A DNA stretch of 64,000 nucleotides from Streptobacillus canis (lineage in GTDB: Bacteria > Fusobacteriota > Fusobacteriia > Fusobacteriales > Leptotrichiaceae). Within the stretch, counting starts at the first letter, position 1. Each line of letters starts with the position of its first letter. A program made the translations under genes and the position numbers. Of the stretch, positions 17,271-28,238 are shown in pieces. Location of the stretch: positions 66,304 through 130,303 of the forward strand of contig NZ_WOEI01000002.1 of NCBI RefSeq assembly GCF_009733925.1, written 5' to 3'. The notes under the pieces are model-generated. The model was not told the DNA's origin. It saw only the letters and a program-made list of their open reading frames with translations, and made no database searches.

Positions 17271-18156
17271 GGTAGAAACAGATAGTTTAGAGAGAATAGA
17301 TGTGTATTTATCTAAAATCTTAGATGAAACAAGAAGTAGAATACAAGATTTAATTAAAAGTGAAAATATATTAGTAAATGATAAGAAAACTAAGGCTTCA
17401 TATAAGGTAAGTCAAGGTGATAAGATAACAGTTGATATACCTGAATTAAAGGAAGTTGATATTAAACCTCAAGACATAAATATTGATATAGTTTATGAAG
17501 ATGAATATTTAGCTATAATTAATAAATATGCTGGTATGGTAGTACATCCATCTAAAGGGCATGAAGAAAATACTTTAGTTAATGCTGTGATGTATAAGAT
17601 TAAGGATTTATCAGGTATAAATGGAGATTTAAGACCAGGTATAGTTCATAGATTAGATAAAAATACTTCTGGATTAATAATAATAGCTAAGGATGATAAA
17701 ACACATTTTAAATTGACAGAAATGTTTAAGAATAAAGAAATAAAGAAAATATATTATGCCATAGTTAAGGGTAATATTAAGAAAAAAACTGGAAGAATAG
17801 AAACTATGATAGGAAGAAATCCTAATGATAGAAAGAAAATGGCTGTAGTTGATAATGGGAAAATTGCAATTACTAACTATGAAGTAATAGATAATAATGA
17901 AAACTTTTCTTTAGTAAAAGTTGGATTAGAAACTGGTAGAACTCATCAAATTAGAGTTCATCTTTCACATTTTTTCTTCCCTATATTAGGTGATGATGTT
18001 TATGGAAGAAAAGATGAATATGATAGACAGATGTTACATGCCTATTATTTAGAATTTATTCATCCAATAACAGGTAAAGAAATTAAGGTAATAGGTAAAC
18101 TACATTCAGACTATATTAAAGCATTAAAAAATTGTAAATTAGAGTTTAGTGAATAG
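17257..18156 (+). CDS. rluD: RluA/RluD-family rRNA pseudouridine synthase
   Basis: A 299-residue protein: an N-terminal S4 RNA-binding domain (residues about 10-60, LDETRSRIQDLIKSENILVN) then the catalytic domain. The signature GIVHRLDKNTSGLIIIAKDD holds the catalytic aspartate, followed by a KIYYAIVKG strand and GLETGRTHQIRVHLSHFFFP. Length and S4 domain fit RluD, which modifies helix 69 of 23S rRNA, but RluC or another paralogue is possible, so the symbol is a best guess. Two ATG codons (17257, 17260) are adjacent; GAGTAGATG context lies inside the HD gene. A weak hairpin follows. Confidence 0.85.
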   Translation: MMLIEVETDSLERIDVYLSKILDETRSRIQDLIKSENILVNDKKTKASYKVSQGDKITVDIPELKEVDIKPQDINIDIVYEDEYLAIINKYAGMVVHPSKGHEENTLVNAVMYKIKDLSGINGDLRPGIVHRLDKNTSGLIIIAKDDKTHFKLTEMFKNKEIKKIYYAIVKGNIKKKTGRIETMIGRNPNDRKKMAVVDNGKIAITNYEVIDNNENFSLVKVGLETGRTHQIRVHLSHFFFPILGDDVYGRKDEYDRQMLHAYYLEFIHPITGKEIKVIGKLHSDYIKALKNCKLEFSE

Positions 18157-18173
18157 GACATAGGTCCTATTTT
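18153..18173 (+). terminator. Weak terminator-like hairpin after rluD
   Basis: ATAGGAC (18153-18159) pairs with GTCCTAT (18164-18170) around ATAG, followed by only three further T. It begins at the rluD stop codon. Confidence 0.5.
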
Positions 18174-18189
18174 AAGTTAAGGAGACTAG

Positions 18190-18819
18190 GTGGATAGAAA
18201 ATTAACAAAAGATGAAGAAAGAAGAAAAGAAATATTTGATAAAAAATGTGAAGAAATGATAAAAAGTGGTTATCAGAAAAAAATGTTACATTTAAGTAAT
18301 GAAAAAGTTAATAGTGATGCTTTAAAAATGATGATACCTACGATAGTTTTAATAATATTAGCGTACATATTTTTAGGTGCTAAAAGTCCCGCAAAATATC
18401 AATTTAGTATTAATCCTTTTCTAATTTTGTTAATATATTTCATATTGATTGTAATACATGAATTAATACATGGAATATTTTTTGCAATTTTTGCTGAAAA
18501 AGGATTTAAAGATATATCATTCGGTATAGTTTGGAAACATTTAACACCATATTGTTCATGTGTGTCACCACTAAGGTTAAAAGAATATTTAATAGGTGCT
18601 TTAATGCCTTTAGTAATTTTAGGTATAATTCCTACATTACTTTCAGTAATACTTGGAAGATTTGATTTACTTTTTATAGGATTACCTATGGTAACTGGGG
18701 CCTTTGGAGATATATTGATAGTTAGAAATATTTTAAAAAATATAGATAAACAAAAAGAAATATTAATATTAGACCATCCTACTGAAATAGGTAGTGTGGC
18801 ATTTGAGAAGGAGAAATAA
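18190..18819 (+). CDS. DUF3267-type membrane metalloprotease-like protein
   Basis: A 209-residue protein. After a charged N-terminus (residues 1-40) come hydrophobic segments at about 43-60 and 72-92. The second carries VIHELIHGIFFAIFAE, a zinc-binding HExxH within a membrane helix. The region KHLTPYCSCVSPLRLKEYLI and hydrophobic segments at 140-180 follow. This layout (HELIHG, then a PYC/P-like loop) fits the DUF3267 putative zincin family; activity is inferred, not known. Translation begins at GTG with AAGGAGAC upstream. The next (broken) gene begins on the stop codon (TAATG). Confidence 0.75.
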   Translation: MDRKLTKDEERRKEIFDKKCEEMIKSGYQKKMLHLSNEKVNSDALKMMIPTIVLIILAYIFLGAKSPAKYQFSINPFLILLIYFILIVIHELIHGIFFAIFAEKGFKDISFGIVWKHLTPYCSCVSPLRLKEYLIGALMPLVILGIIPTLLSVILGRFDLLFIGLPMVTGAFGDILIVRNILKNIDKQKEILILDHPTEIGSVAFEKEK

Positions 18820-19608
18820 TGAAGAAAGTTTTAATTTTTCTGTTTCTTTCTATTGTTGGAACTATAGCATATATTAGAGAATCTGAAGTGGTGCCAGTCT
18901 TTAAAAATAGTGTGGAATACAGTTTTGATATAGATATGGAACTGGTAAAAAAGTCAATGAATTAATAGATAAAATTGATTTAGGAGAAATTGCAACTGAA
19001 AATAGAACGGAAGATGTAGATCAATTAACTGATGGTAAGTTTAAGACTAAACTGATATTTAATTTAAATGAAGATAAAACTATTGGAGAAGTTGAAAAAT
19101 TCAATGATCCAACTGATGAAGAAATAAAGAGATTAGAAGACTAGTGAATGGACTAAGGATGTAGTTGAATTTAGAGGATTTGTTAATAATCCTGGTATGG
19201 GTGGATTTGTTTTTCCTGTCGAAGGTAATAGAGATATTTAATATTTTGCAGAACTATTAATTTGACTATAATTGTAACTTAAGTAAGGTGAATTGTTTAG
19301 GTGAAAATTCATATTTAAAAGAATATTTTGAAATGTTCTGGAAGGAAAATTTTCCTGAAAAATGGTATGATAACGAAGGAAAGAAAAAATCAAGTTTTAA
19401 AAAATTCTATAACTTAAATAAAGATGTCTTTGTTACTTCGTATGCAGCTAATAATCTTTTTGAAGATTTTGCAGAAACTTTTGCATTTTTTGTGTTAAAT
19501 AAATTTCCTCAAGAAGACAGTATAAAATCATCTAAAATAAAATATTTTTATTCTAAACCAGAATTACTTAAATTAAAGGCAGAAATACTAGAAAATATTA
19601 TGAAATAA
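18819..19608 (+). pseudogene. Decayed secreted metallopeptidase-like gene
   Basis: Starts at ATG 18819 with GAAGGAGA and a signal peptide (KKVLIFLFLSIVGTIAYI) but stops after 48 codons. The reading continues in other frames: GTGKKVNELIDKIDLGEI... to 19144, then SEWTKDVVEFRGFVNNPGMG to 19242, and finally 19268-19608, containing FVTSYAANNLFEDFAETFAF. The last motif resembles the EDFAE glutamate motif found downstream of HExxH in a class of secreted zinc peptidases. No HExxH is found in any frame; the expected place is the broken stretch 19243-19270. At least three disruptions make a sequencing error unlikely. A functional short product from 19288 is improbable. Confidence 0.7.
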
Positions 19609-19622
19609 AGAAGGAAAATCTA

Positions 19623-19650
19623 AAGGACACTATTAAGGTGTCTTTTTGCT
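19623..19650 (+). terminator. Terminator after the decayed peptidase gene
   Basis: GACAC (19626-19630) pairs with GTGTC (19638-19642) around a seven-base loop, then TTTTTGCTTTTTTT. It is a short stem with a long T tract. Confidence 0.7.
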
Positions 19651-19697
19651 TTTTTTAATAGATAAATTGTTTAAGATGTATGATTTTATCTAGAAAT

Positions 19698-19727
19698 TTG
19701 CGACAAAATATGATAAAATAATATGAT
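19698..19727 (+). promoter_or_regulatory. Promoter of tex
   Basis: TTGCGA (19698-19703), an 18-base spacer and TATGAT (19722-19727). The tex start codon with GGAGG follows 21 bases later. Confidence 0.55.
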
Positions 19728-19748
19728 AGGAAAAAACTGGAGGCAAAA

Positions 19749-22052
19749 ATGGAAAGTAAAATATTTGAATATGTTTCTAAAGAGCTAAATATAAGCTTAA
19801 AACAGACTGAAGAAACTATGAAACTATATGATGATGGGGCAACTATTCCCTTTATATCTAGATATAGAAAAGAAGTAACTGGAAATCTAGATGAAGAACA
19901 AATTAGAGATCTAGTAGAAAAAATTACTTATTACAGAAATTTAGAAAAGAGAAAAGAGGAAGTAATAAGATTAATTGAAGAACAAGGTGCACTAACACCA
20001 GAACTTGAAAAATCTATTAATGAGGCTATGGTTTTACAAAGAGTAGAAGACTTATATATGCCATATAAGAAAAAGAAAAAAACTAAAGCTGATATTGCAA
20101 TAGAAAATGGTTTAGAGCCTTTAGCTATTTTTGCAAAAGAAGAAAAAGTAACTATGGATGCTTTAAGAGAAGAAGCAAACAAATATATTAATGAAAATGT
20201 TGCAGATATTGATGCAGCGTTAGAAGGTGTGCATTTAATACATGCACAAAAATTATCAGAAGAAATTGCTAATAGAGAATTTTTAAGAAAATTAGTAGCT
20301 GAAAAATCATTAGTTGTTTCAAAATTAATTGAAAAAAATAAAGATTTAGATGAAAAACAAGTATATAAAGATTACTATAACTTCTCTGAAGCTTATTCAA
20401 AGATAGTAACACATAGAATATTAGCTATAAATCGTGGAGAAAATGAAAAAATCTTAAAAGTTACTTTAGAAATTGATGAAGCAACAAGAGAAAACTTAAT
20501 TCATCACTTATACACAACAAATTATGAAAATAAGAATTTAAAAGAGTTCTTTGTAAATATAATTAATGATTCTGTAGATAGATTAATGTATCCATCTATA
20601 GAAAATGAGTTAAGAAATATCTTAACTGAAAAAGCTGAGATAGAAGCAATAGAAAATTTTGCTACTAACTTAGAAGGTTTACTATTACAACCACCTTTAA
20701 ACAAAAAAACTATACTAGGATTAGATCCTGGATATAGAACAGGGGCAAAACTTGCAATAATCGATAAAGATGGATTCTTTAAAGAAAGTGATGTAGTTTA
20801 CTTAGTTAAAGAAATGCATAATGAAAAACAATTAGAAACTGCAAAAACTAAAATATTAAAATACTTGAAAAAATATGATGTAGATATAGTAGCTATAGGA
20901 AATGGTACTGCAAGCCGTGAAACAGAAAGTTTCGTTGCAGCTCTATTAAAAGAATATAAAGAGAAGAAAGTTTCATACATCATAGTAAATGAAGCAGGAG
21001 CTTCAGTATATTCAGCATCAAAAGTAGCTGCTGAAGAATTCCCAGAATTAGATGTTACTGTAAGAGGAACTATTTCTATTTCAAGAAGATTACAAGATCC
21101 ACTTGCTGAACTTGTTAAAATAGATCCTAAATCTATAGGTGTTGGAATGTATCAACATGATGTAAATCAAAAGAAATTAAATGAAGAATTAGAACAAACT
21201 ATAGAAAAAATAGTTAACAGAGTTGGAGTAAATATTAATACTGCAAGTGCTGAATTATTAGGATTTGTTTCAGGGATTAAGAAAAATATCGCTAAAAATA
21301 TAGTTGAATATAGAAAAGAAAATGGAGACTTTAAAAATAGAAAAGAAATCTTAAAAGTTAAAGGTTTAGGGGCTAAAGCATTTGAACAACTTGCAGGTTT
21401 CGTTGTAATACCTAATGGAGAAAATCCTTTAGATAATACAATAATTCACCCAGAGTCTTATCACATTGCAGAAGAAATCTTGTTAAGTTCAGATTCAAAT
21501 GTAAGTGAATTAAAAACTGACTTAGAAGCAGTAAGAGAAAAATTAAAAGCAATAAACTTACAAAAAATTATTGAAAAAACAGGACTTGATAAAACAACTA
21601 AAGATGTTTATGAAGCTTTAATTAAAGATAGACGTGATCCAAGAGATGATTTTGACAAACCACTTTTAAGAGAAGATGTATTATCTATTGAAGATTTAAA
21701 AGCAGGTATGGAACTTGAAGGTACTGTTAGAAATGTTACTAAATTTGGAGCATTTGTTGATATAGGATTAAAAAATGATGCTATGATACATATTTCAGAA
21801 CTTTCAGATTCATTTATAGATGATCCAACTAAAGTATTATCTATAGGTCAAATTATTAAAGTAAGAGTACTTGATGTAGATATGCAAAGAGGAAGAGTTG
21901 CTTTAACAAGAAGAGATCCAAATTATGTTAAACCAAATAAAAATAGTAAAGATAACAAGAAAAAACAACAAAATAAAGTAAATAAAGAAGACATTCAAAG
22001 AAAGAAATTAGAACAACAATTGATAAATAAAGGATGGAAAATAAAAAAATAG
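19749..22052 (+). CDS. tex: Tex-family transcription accessory / RNA-binding protein
   Basis: A 767-residue Tex protein, a nucleic-acid-binding factor related to Spt6 that influences transcription. Order of parts: an N-terminal helical region (1-300, with GATIPFISRYRKEVTGNLDE), the YqgF/RuvC-like domain (ILGLDPGYRTGAKLAIID at about 323, NEAGASVYSAS), the helix-hairpin-helix pair (NTASAELLGFVSGI and ILKVKGLGAKAFEQLAGF), and a C-terminal S1 domain (GMELEGTVRNVTKFGAFVDI). A basic lysine-rich tail (NKNSKDNKKKQQNK) ends it. Length and domain order are complete. It has its own promoter and is followed after nine bases by ileS. Confidence 0.95.
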   Translation: MESKIFEYVSKELNISLKQTEETMKLYDDGATIPFISRYRKEVTGNLDEEQIRDLVEKITYYRNLEKRKEEVIRLIEEQGALTPELEKSINEAMVLQRVEDLYMPYKKKKKTKADIAIENGLEPLAIFAKEEKVTMDALREEANKYINENVADIDAALEGVHLIHAQKLSEEIANREFLRKLVAEKSLVVSKLIEKNKDLDEKQVYKDYYNFSEAYSKIVTHRILAINRGENEKILKVTLEIDEATRENLIHHLYTTNYENKNLKEFFVNIINDSVDRLMYPSIENELRNILTEKAEIEAIENFATNLEGLLLQPPLNKKTILGLDPGYRTGAKLAIIDKDGFFKESDVVYLVKEMHNEKQLETAKTKILKYLKKYDVDIVAIGNGTASRETESFVAALLKEYKEKKVSYIIVNEAGASVYSASKVAAEEFPELDVTVRGTISISRRLQDPLAELVKIDPKSIGVGMYQHDVNQKKLNEELEQTIEKIVNRVGVNINTASAELLGFVSGIKKNIAKNIVEYRKENGDFKNRKEILKVKGLGAKAFEQLAGFVVIPNGENPLDNTIIHPESYHIAEEILLSSDSNVSELKTDLEAVREKLKAINLQKIIEKTGLDKTTKDVYEALIKDRRDPRDDFDKPLLREDVLSIEDLKAGMELEGTVRNVTKFGAFVDIGLKNDAMIHISELSDSFIDDPTKVLSIGQIIKVRVLDVDMQRGRVALTRRDPNYVKPNKNSKDNKKKQQNKVNKEDIQRKKLEQQLINKGWKIKK

Positions 22053-22061
22053 GAGGAAAAT

Positions 22062-24848
22062 ATGTCAGAAGAAAATAAAGTAGATTATGCAGGAACGCTT
22101 AATTTACCTAAAACAAGCTTTAAAATGAAAGCGAATCTTGCACAAAAAGAACCTTTAACTATAAGAGATTGGGGAAAAAATAAGATATATGAAAAATCAT
22201 TAGACAATGAAAAACCAATATTTTTCTTACATGATGGACCACCATATGCTAATGGTGATTTACATATAGGGCACGCAATAAACAAAGTGCTTAAAGATAT
22301 AATTTTAAAATATAAGAGATTACAAGGATTTAATGCACCATATATACCAGGTTGGGATACACATGGATTACCTATAGAATGGAAAATGATACAAGATTTA
22401 GGTGAAAAAGCTAAAGAAATGTCCCCTTTAGAATTAAGAAATGCTTGTAAAAAATATGCATTAAAATCTGTAGAAAATCAAAAGAAAGATTTCGTTAGAA
22501 TGGGAATCTTAGGAGATTGGGATAATCCATACATAACTTTAAATAAAGATTTTGAAGCAGAACAATTAAGAGTGTTTAGAGATATATATGAAAATGGATA
22601 TGTATATAAAGGGTTAAAACCAGTTTATTGGTCACCAACTACAGAAACAGCTTTAGCTGAAGCTGAAATAGAATATAAAGATGTAGAATCAGATTCAATA
22701 TATGTTAAGATGAGCTTAACTCTTGAATCTAATGAAAAATTAGGTGTAGAAGATGCATCTATGGTAATATGGACAACAACTCCATGGACTATACCTGCAA
22801 ACTTAGCTATATCTTTAAATGAAGAATTTACATATGGAGTTTACAAAACTGAAAAAGGTAATTTAATATTAAATAAAACTTTAGCTGAAAGAGCGTTCGG
22901 AGAAATGAACTTAAGCTTTGAATTAGTTAAAGAAATACCTGGTAAAGATTTTGAAAGATTAACATATACTCACCCACTATATGGAAGAGAATCTATGTTA
23001 ATATTAGGAGATCACGTTACTGAAGATGCAGGTACAGGATGTGTACATACTGCACCAGGGCACGGGGCTGATGACTATAACGTAGCACAAAAATATGGAA
23101 TAGGAATCTTATCACCAGTTGATAATAAAGGTCACATGACACATGAAGCACCAGGTTATGAAGGATTATTCTACAAAAAAGCTAATAGTGCAATAATGGC
23201 AGATCTTGAAGAAAAAGGATATTTATTAGGACATAAAAAATTAGTTCACTCATATCCACATGACTGGAGAAGTAAAAAACCAGTAATATTTAGAGCAACA
23301 GAACAATGGTTCATAAAAGTTGATGGAGAAGTTAGAGAAAATGCATTAGACAGATTAAAAGAAGTTGAATTTGTACCTTCATGGGGAAGAAATAGAATTA
23401 CTTCTATGATGGAAAATAGACCTGACTGGACTATATCTAGACAAAGAGTATGGGGAGTACCAATACCAATATTCTATAATGCAAAAACTAATGAAGTAAT
23501 ATATGAATCAGAAATAATGTCTAGAGTAATAGACTTAGTAGAAAAAGAAGGAACTGATATTTGGTGGAAATATTCTGCTGAAGAAATCATAGGAGAAGAA
23601 TTACTTGTTAAACATAACTTAAAAGATGTTGAGTTAAGAAAAGAAAAATCTATACTTGATGTTTGGTTTGATTCAGGAGTTACTCATAGAGCGGTTTTAA
23701 GACCTAGAGGATATAACATAAGACCAGTAGACTTATACTTAGAAGGATCTGACCAACATAGAGGATGGTTCCAATCATCATTACTTACTTCAGTAGCCTC
23801 TACATTTGATGCACCATACAAAAAATTATTAACACATGGATTTGTTATGGATGGTCAAGGAAGAAAAATGTCTAAATCTTTAGGAAATACAATAACTCCA
23901 AAAGATATTATAGATGTACACGGAGCAGATATCTTAAGATTATGGGTTTCAAGTGTTGATTATAGAGAAGATGTTAGAATATCTGATAATATAATACAAC
24001 AAATGGCAGATTCATACAGAAAAATAAGAAATACTGCAAGATACTTATTAGGTAACATAAATGATTTTGATAGAAAAAACAGAGTAGCTTATGAAGATAT
24101 GTTTGAAATAGATAAATGGGCTATGCACAAATTAGAAGAATTAAAAGCTAAAGTTACTAAACATTATGATAATTATGAATTCTATTCATTATTCCAAGAA
24201 ATCCTATATTTCTGTTCAGTAGAAATGTCTTCATTCTATCTTGATATAATCAAAGATAGATTATACTGTGAATATAAAGATTCAGTAGAAAGAAGATCAG
24301 CTCAAACAGTACTTGTAGATATCTTAGATGTATTAGTAAGAGTAATATCTCCAGTATTATCATTTACTGCAGAAGAAATCTGGGAAAGACTTGAATATGA
24401 AGGAAAAGAAGAAAGCGTACACTTAGCGACATGGGTTCAAGCGAAACCTGAACACTTAAATGAAGAACTTGCTAAAAAATGGCAAATCTTAGGAGAACTT
24501 AGAAAAGAAGTTAATAAGAAAATAGAAAAAGAAAGACAAAATGGATCTATAGGATTATCACTAGATGCTAGAGTATTAATAAAAGTAACTAATGATAAAT
24601 ATGAATTCATTAAAGAATATTCTAACTGGGATATCTCAGATATATTCTTAGTATCACAAGTTGAATTTACAAATACAGAAGAATTAGAAAAAACTGATTT
24701 AGAAGGATTTGAAGTTAAAGTTGTTAGAGCTTTAGGTAAAAAATGTGAAAGATGTTGGAAATATTCAGAAGAAGTTGGACAAGATCCAGAATTCCCAGAT
24801 GTAACATTAAGAGATGCTAAAGTATTAAGAATGTTGAAAGGACAATAA
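22062..24848 (+). CDS. ileS: Isoleucyl-tRNA synthetase
   Basis: A 928-residue class I synthetase. HIGH motif in [17 protein letters not shown] (near residue 65), editing domain with [15 protein letters not shown] and [23 protein letters not shown], and KMSKS in [10 protein letters not shown] (near residue 605). The C-terminal zinc module keeps only its first pair, KCERCW. Where the second CxxC is expected the sequence reads [11 protein letters not shown], so two of four ligands are gone. The overall size is that of bacterial IleRS with the C-terminal tail. It follows tex closely and lspA begins one base after its stop, the ileS-lspA order common in bacteria. Confidence 0.97.
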   Translation: MSEENKVDYAGTLNLPKTSFKMKANLAQKEPLTIRDWGKNKIYEKSLDNEKPIFFLHDGPPYANGDLHIGHAINKVLKDIILKYKRLQGFNAPYIPGWDTHGLPIEWKMIQDLGEKAKEMSPLELRNACKKYALKSVENQKKDFVRMGILGDWDNPYITLNKDFEAEQLRVFRDIYENGYVYKGLKPVYWSPTTETALAEAEIEYKDVESDSIYVKMSLTLESNEKLGVEDASMVIWTTTPWTIPANLAISLNEEFTYGVYKTEKGNLILNKTLAERAFGEMNLSFELVKEIPGKDFERLTYTHPLYGRESMLILGDHVTEDAGTGCVHTAPGHGADDYNVAQKYGIGILSPVDNKGHMTHEAPGYEGLFYKKANSAIMADLEEKGYLLGHKKLVHSYPHDWRSKKPVIFRATEQWFIKVDGEVRENALDRLKEVEFVPSWGRNRITSMMENRPDWTISRQRVWGVPIPIFYNAKTNEVIYESEIMSRVIDLVEKEGTDIWWKYSAEEIIGEELLVKHNLKDVELRKEKSILDVWFDSGVTHRAVLRPRGYNIRPVDLYLEGSDQHRGWFQSSLLTSVASTFDAPYKKLLTHGFVMDGQGRKMSKSLGNTITPKDIIDVHGADILRLWVSSVDYREDVRISDNIIQQMADSYRKIRNTARYLLGNINDFDRKNRVAYEDMFEIDKWAMHKLEELKAKVTKHYDNYEFYSLFQEILYFCSVEMSSFYLDIIKDRLYCEYKDSVERRSAQTVLVDILDVLVRVISPVLSFTAEEIWERLEYEGKEESVHLATWVQAKPEHLNEELAKKWQILGELRKEVNKKIEKERQNGSIGLSLDARVLIKVTNDKYEFIKEYSNWDISDIFLVSQVEFTNTEELEKTDLEGFEVKVVRALGKKCERCWKYSEEVGQDPEFPDVTLRDAKVLRMLKGQ

Positions 24849-24849
24849 T

Positions 24850-25311
24850 ATGCAATATATTTTGCTGACTTTACTGTATGTAGCTTTAGTATTTGGAGAT
24901 CAACTTACTAAACAAGTTATGTATGTAGTGTCAAATGGACAAATTGGTTATTCTATACCAGTATTAGGAGATTTCTTTAAATTTACATATATAGAAAACC
25001 ATGGTGGAGTATTTGGGCTTTTCCAAGGACATATTATAGTCTTTACTATAATCAGTTCTATATTAATTACATACATCCTATATACTGAATGGAAAAACTT
25101 TTTAAAAGCAGATTTAATAAAAAAAATTGCAATAATATTTATTGCAGCAGGAGCAACAGGAAATATGTTTGACAGATTCTTTAGAGGTTTTGTTATAGAT
25201 ATGATAGACTTCAGAGGAATCTGGCAATTCATATTTAACGTTGCCGATGTATATATACACATAGGAATATATATACTTGTATTAATATATATATTTAGAA
25301 AAGAAAAATAA
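24850..25311 (+). CDS. lspA: Lipoprotein signal peptidase (signal peptidase II)
   Basis: A 153-residue membrane aspartyl protease that removes signal peptides from prolipoproteins after lipid attachment. Four membrane helices are visible. Family boxes: GDQLTKQVM near the N-terminus, [14 protein letters not shown] (the NxGxxFG box), [19 protein letters not shown] with one catalytic aspartate and [11 protein letters not shown] with the other. It starts one base after ileS, so translation is coupled. Several lipoproteins with clear lipoboxes are encoded in this window (for instance at 30529 and 41678), which are its likely clients. Confidence 0.95.
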   Translation: MQYILLTLLYVALVFGDQLTKQVMYVVSNGQIGYSIPVLGDFFKFTYIENHGGVFGLFQGHIIVFTIISSILITYILYTEWKNFLKADLIKKIAIIFIAAGATGNMFDRFFRGFVIDMIDFRGIWQFIFNVADVYIHIGIYILVLIYIFRKEK

Positions 25312-25334
25312 GTATAAAGAAAGGGGAAAATACG

Positions 25335-26216
25335 ATGTATTTTCAGGATATAATACTAACACTACAAAAATATTGGAGTGAACAAGGTTGTATAATAAGT
25401 AACCCATATGACGTAGAAACTGGAGCTGGAACATTTAATCCAGACACTTTCTTAATGTCACTTGGACCAGAACCATGGAATGTTGCTTATGTTGAACCAT
25501 CAAGAAGACCTAAAGATGGAAGATATGGACAAAATCCAAATAGAGTGTATCAACATCATCAGTTTCAAGTAATAATGAAACCATCACCAGATAATATACA
25601 GGAACTTTACTTAAAGAGTTTAGAAGCTTTAGGTATAGATGTTAAAAATCATGATATAAGATTTGTTGAGGATAACTGGGAATCTCCAACTCTAGGAGCT
25701 TGGGGACTTGGTTGGGAAGTATGGTTAGATGGTATGGAAATTACACAATTTACTTACTTCCAACAAGTAGGAGGAATAGAAGTAGATATTACTCCATCTG
25801 AAATTACTTATGGACTTGAAAGAATAGCCCTATACTTACAAAATAAAGAAAATGTTTATGATTTAGAGTGGACTAAAGGTGTTAAATATGGTGAAAGAAG
25901 ATTCCAATACGAATATGAAATGAGTAAATATAGTTTTGAAGTAAGTGATTCAGCTATGAACTTTACTCTATTTGATATGTATGAAAAAGAAGCTAATAAC
26001 TGTATTAACCATAAATTAGTACTACCTGCATATGACTATGTATTAAAATGTTCACATACATTTAATAATCTTGATGCAAGAGGAGCTATTTCTACTACAG
26101 AAAGAATGTCATACATTTTAAGAGTTAGAGATTTAGCTAAAAAATGTGCTGAAATATTTGTTAAAACTCGTGAAGAGTTAGGACATCCACTTTTAAAAAA
26201 AGGGGGAGATAAATAA
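25335..26216 (+). CDS. glyQ: Glycyl-tRNA synthetase alpha subunit
   Basis: A 293-residue protein of the alpha2beta2 glycyl-tRNA synthetase. The class II catalytic core is typical: [20 protein letters not shown] at the start, [36 protein letters not shown] (motif 2 type) and [19 protein letters not shown]. It is full length. AAGGGG precedes the ATG. Its stop overlaps the start of glyS by one base (TAATG), as expected for two subunits made in equal amounts. Confidence 0.97.
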   Translation: MYFQDIILTLQKYWSEQGCIISNPYDVETGAGTFNPDTFLMSLGPEPWNVAYVEPSRRPKDGRYGQNPNRVYQHHQFQVIMKPSPDNIQELYLKSLEALGIDVKNHDIRFVEDNWESPTLGAWGLGWEVWLDGMEITQFTYFQQVGGIEVDITPSEITYGLERIALYLQNKENVYDLEWTKGVKYGERRFQYEYEMSKYSFEVSDSAMNFTLFDMYEKEANNCINHKLVLPAYDYVLKCSHTFNNLDARGAISTTERMSYILRVRDLAKKCAEIFVKTREELGHPLLKKGGDK

Positions 26217-28222
26217 TGAGATTTCTATTTGAAATAGGAGTTGAAGAACTACCTTCAAGATATGTTGATAAAGCTAGTGATGATTTACTAGAAATATTCA
26301 AAAAAGAATTAACTGAAGCAAGAATAGAATTTTCTGGAGAAAAGAAATTTAATTCTCCAAGAAGAATGGCAATATATTTTGAAAATATTGCTGATATGCA
26401 AAAAGACTTTTATGAAAAGAAAACTGGTCCATCTACAACAGTAGCATATAAAGATGGAGTATTAACTAAAGCTGCACTTGGATTTTTAAATTCTCAAAAT
26501 TTAACTGAAGAAGATTTAAAAATAGAAAAAACAGATAAAGGTGAATACATTTATGTTGAGAAAAACCTAAAAGGTGTAGAAACTATAAAAGTATTACCAG
26601 AATTAATGGAAAATGCTATTAAATCACTTGATTTTGATAAAACTATGAAATGGAGTGATAGAACATTTAGATTTGCAAGACCTATTAAATGGATAGTTGC
26701 AACTTTAGATGATAAAGTAGTAGATTTCTCTTTTGAAGGAATACATGCAGGTAATGTTTCAAGAGGAATGAGACTATTTGGAAGTCAAGAAGTATTAATT
26801 TCTGATAGTAGAAATTATGAAAAAGCATTATTAAAAGAATTTGTAGTAGTAGATCCAGTTAAAAGACGTGAAATGATACTTGAAAGTGTTAAAAATAACT
26901 GTGAAAATGATGGAGATAAAGTAATAATTAATAAATATCTTTTAGATGAAGTAGTAAACCTTGTTGAATATCCTTATGCAATTAAAGGTGAATTTAATAA
27001 AGATTATTTAGAATTACCTGAAGACATCATTACTATAACTATGGAAACACACCAAAGATATTTCCCAGTTAAGAGTTCAGATGGTAAATTAACTAACAAA
27101 TTTGTACTTGTTAGAAATGCTCCTGAATATTCAGAACTAGTTAAAAAAGGAAATGAAAAAGTTATAGAACCAAGACTTGCAGATGCTAAATTCTTCTTTG
27201 ATGAAGATTTAAAAGTTAAACTTGCAGATAACGTAGAAAAACTTAAAAACGTAACGTTCCAAAAAGATATGGGAACTATATTTGAAAAAATGGAAAGAAG
27301 TCAAAAGATTGCTAAATATTTAATTGAAAAATTAAATTTAGGAAATGCTGAAGATATCTTAAGAACTATATTCTTATCTAAAGCAGATCTTGTAAGTAAT
27401 GTAATTAATGAAAAAGAATTTACTAAACTACAAGGATTTATGGGTTCAGTTTATGCTGAAAAAGAAGGAGAAAAAGCAGAAGTTGCTAAGGGTATTTTTG
27501 AACACTACTTACCTAGATTCCAAGGAGATATCTTGCCTGAAACTATAGAAGGAACTATAGCTTCTATAGCAGATAAATTAGATACTTTAGTTGGAGCTTT
27601 CTCTGTAAACTTAATACCTACAAGTTCTAAAGATCCATATGCTTTAAGACGTGCTACTAATGGATTACTATTAACAGCATTCAATAAAGGATTAAATATT
27701 GATTATGTAGAATTAGTAAACAAAGCTCTAGAAATATTTGGAAGTGACAAGAAAATATTAAATGAAAATGCTAAAGAAAATATTTTAGAATTTGTTAAAC
27801 AAAGACTAGAAGGTATATTAGCAACAGACTTTAGTAAGAACTTAATTTCTTATCAAATTAATAATGTTACATCAATTATGGATTTAAAAGAAAGATTAAC
27901 TACACTTGCAGGACTTGAAAAAGGTGAAAACTTTGAAATATTAATTAACCTAATTAAGAGATTAAAAAATATTTCTAAAGAAGTAAGTTCATCAGTAGAT
28001 ACTTCTTTATTTGAAAATGAAGAAGAAAAATCCCTATATTTATTATCTCAAAATTTAAGTGGAGAGTTTAAAGATATAGATATGCTACTTGATAAAAAAG
28101 ATGTAATTAATAACTTCTTTGAAAAAGTAATAATTAATGTTAAAGAAGAGGCTGTAAAAAATAATAGAATAGCCTTAATAAATGAAGTTTTAAGTAAAGT
28201 AAATAAACTAATACAAGTATAA
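26216..28222 (+). CDS. glyS: Glycyl-tRNA synthetase beta subunit
   Basis: A 668-residue beta subunit, which recognises tRNA-Gly for the alpha subunit. The N-terminus FLFEIGVEELPSRYVDKASD is diagnostic. Further features are GPSTTVAYKDG, MKWSDRTFRFARPIKWIVA, the HD-like region with ETHQRYFPVKSSDGKL and DLVSNVINEKEFTKLQGFMG, and a C-terminal anticodon-binding helical domain. Length matches the family. It overlaps glyQ by one base and is followed by a small secreted-protein gene after 16 bases. Confidence 0.97.
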   Translation: MRFLFEIGVEELPSRYVDKASDDLLEIFKKELTEARIEFSGEKKFNSPRRMAIYFENIADMQKDFYEKKTGPSTTVAYKDGVLTKAALGFLNSQNLTEEDLKIEKTDKGEYIYVEKNLKGVETIKVLPELMENAIKSLDFDKTMKWSDRTFRFARPIKWIVATLDDKVVDFSFEGIHAGNVSRGMRLFGSQEVLISDSRNYEKALLKEFVVVDPVKRREMILESVKNNCENDGDKVIINKYLLDEVVNLVEYPYAIKGEFNKDYLELPEDIITITMETHQRYFPVKSSDGKLTNKFVLVRNAPEYSELVKKGNEKVIEPRLADAKFFFDEDLKVKLADNVEKLKNVTFQKDMGTIFEKMERSQKIAKYLIEKLNLGNAEDILRTIFLSKADLVSNVINEKEFTKLQGFMGSVYAEKEGEKAEVAKGIFEHYLPRFQGDILPETIEGTIASIADKLDTLVGAFSVNLIPTSSKDPYALRRATNGLLLTAFNKGLNIDYVELVNKALEIFGSDKKILNENAKENILEFVKQRLEGILATDFSKNLISYQINNVTSIMDLKERLTTLAGLEKGENFEILINLIKRLKNISKEVSSSVDTSLFENEEEKSLYLLSQNLSGEFKDIDMLLDKKDVINNFFEKVIINVKEEAVKNNRIALINEVLSKVNKLIQV

Positions 28223-28238
28223 AGTTTAAGGAGGAGAA

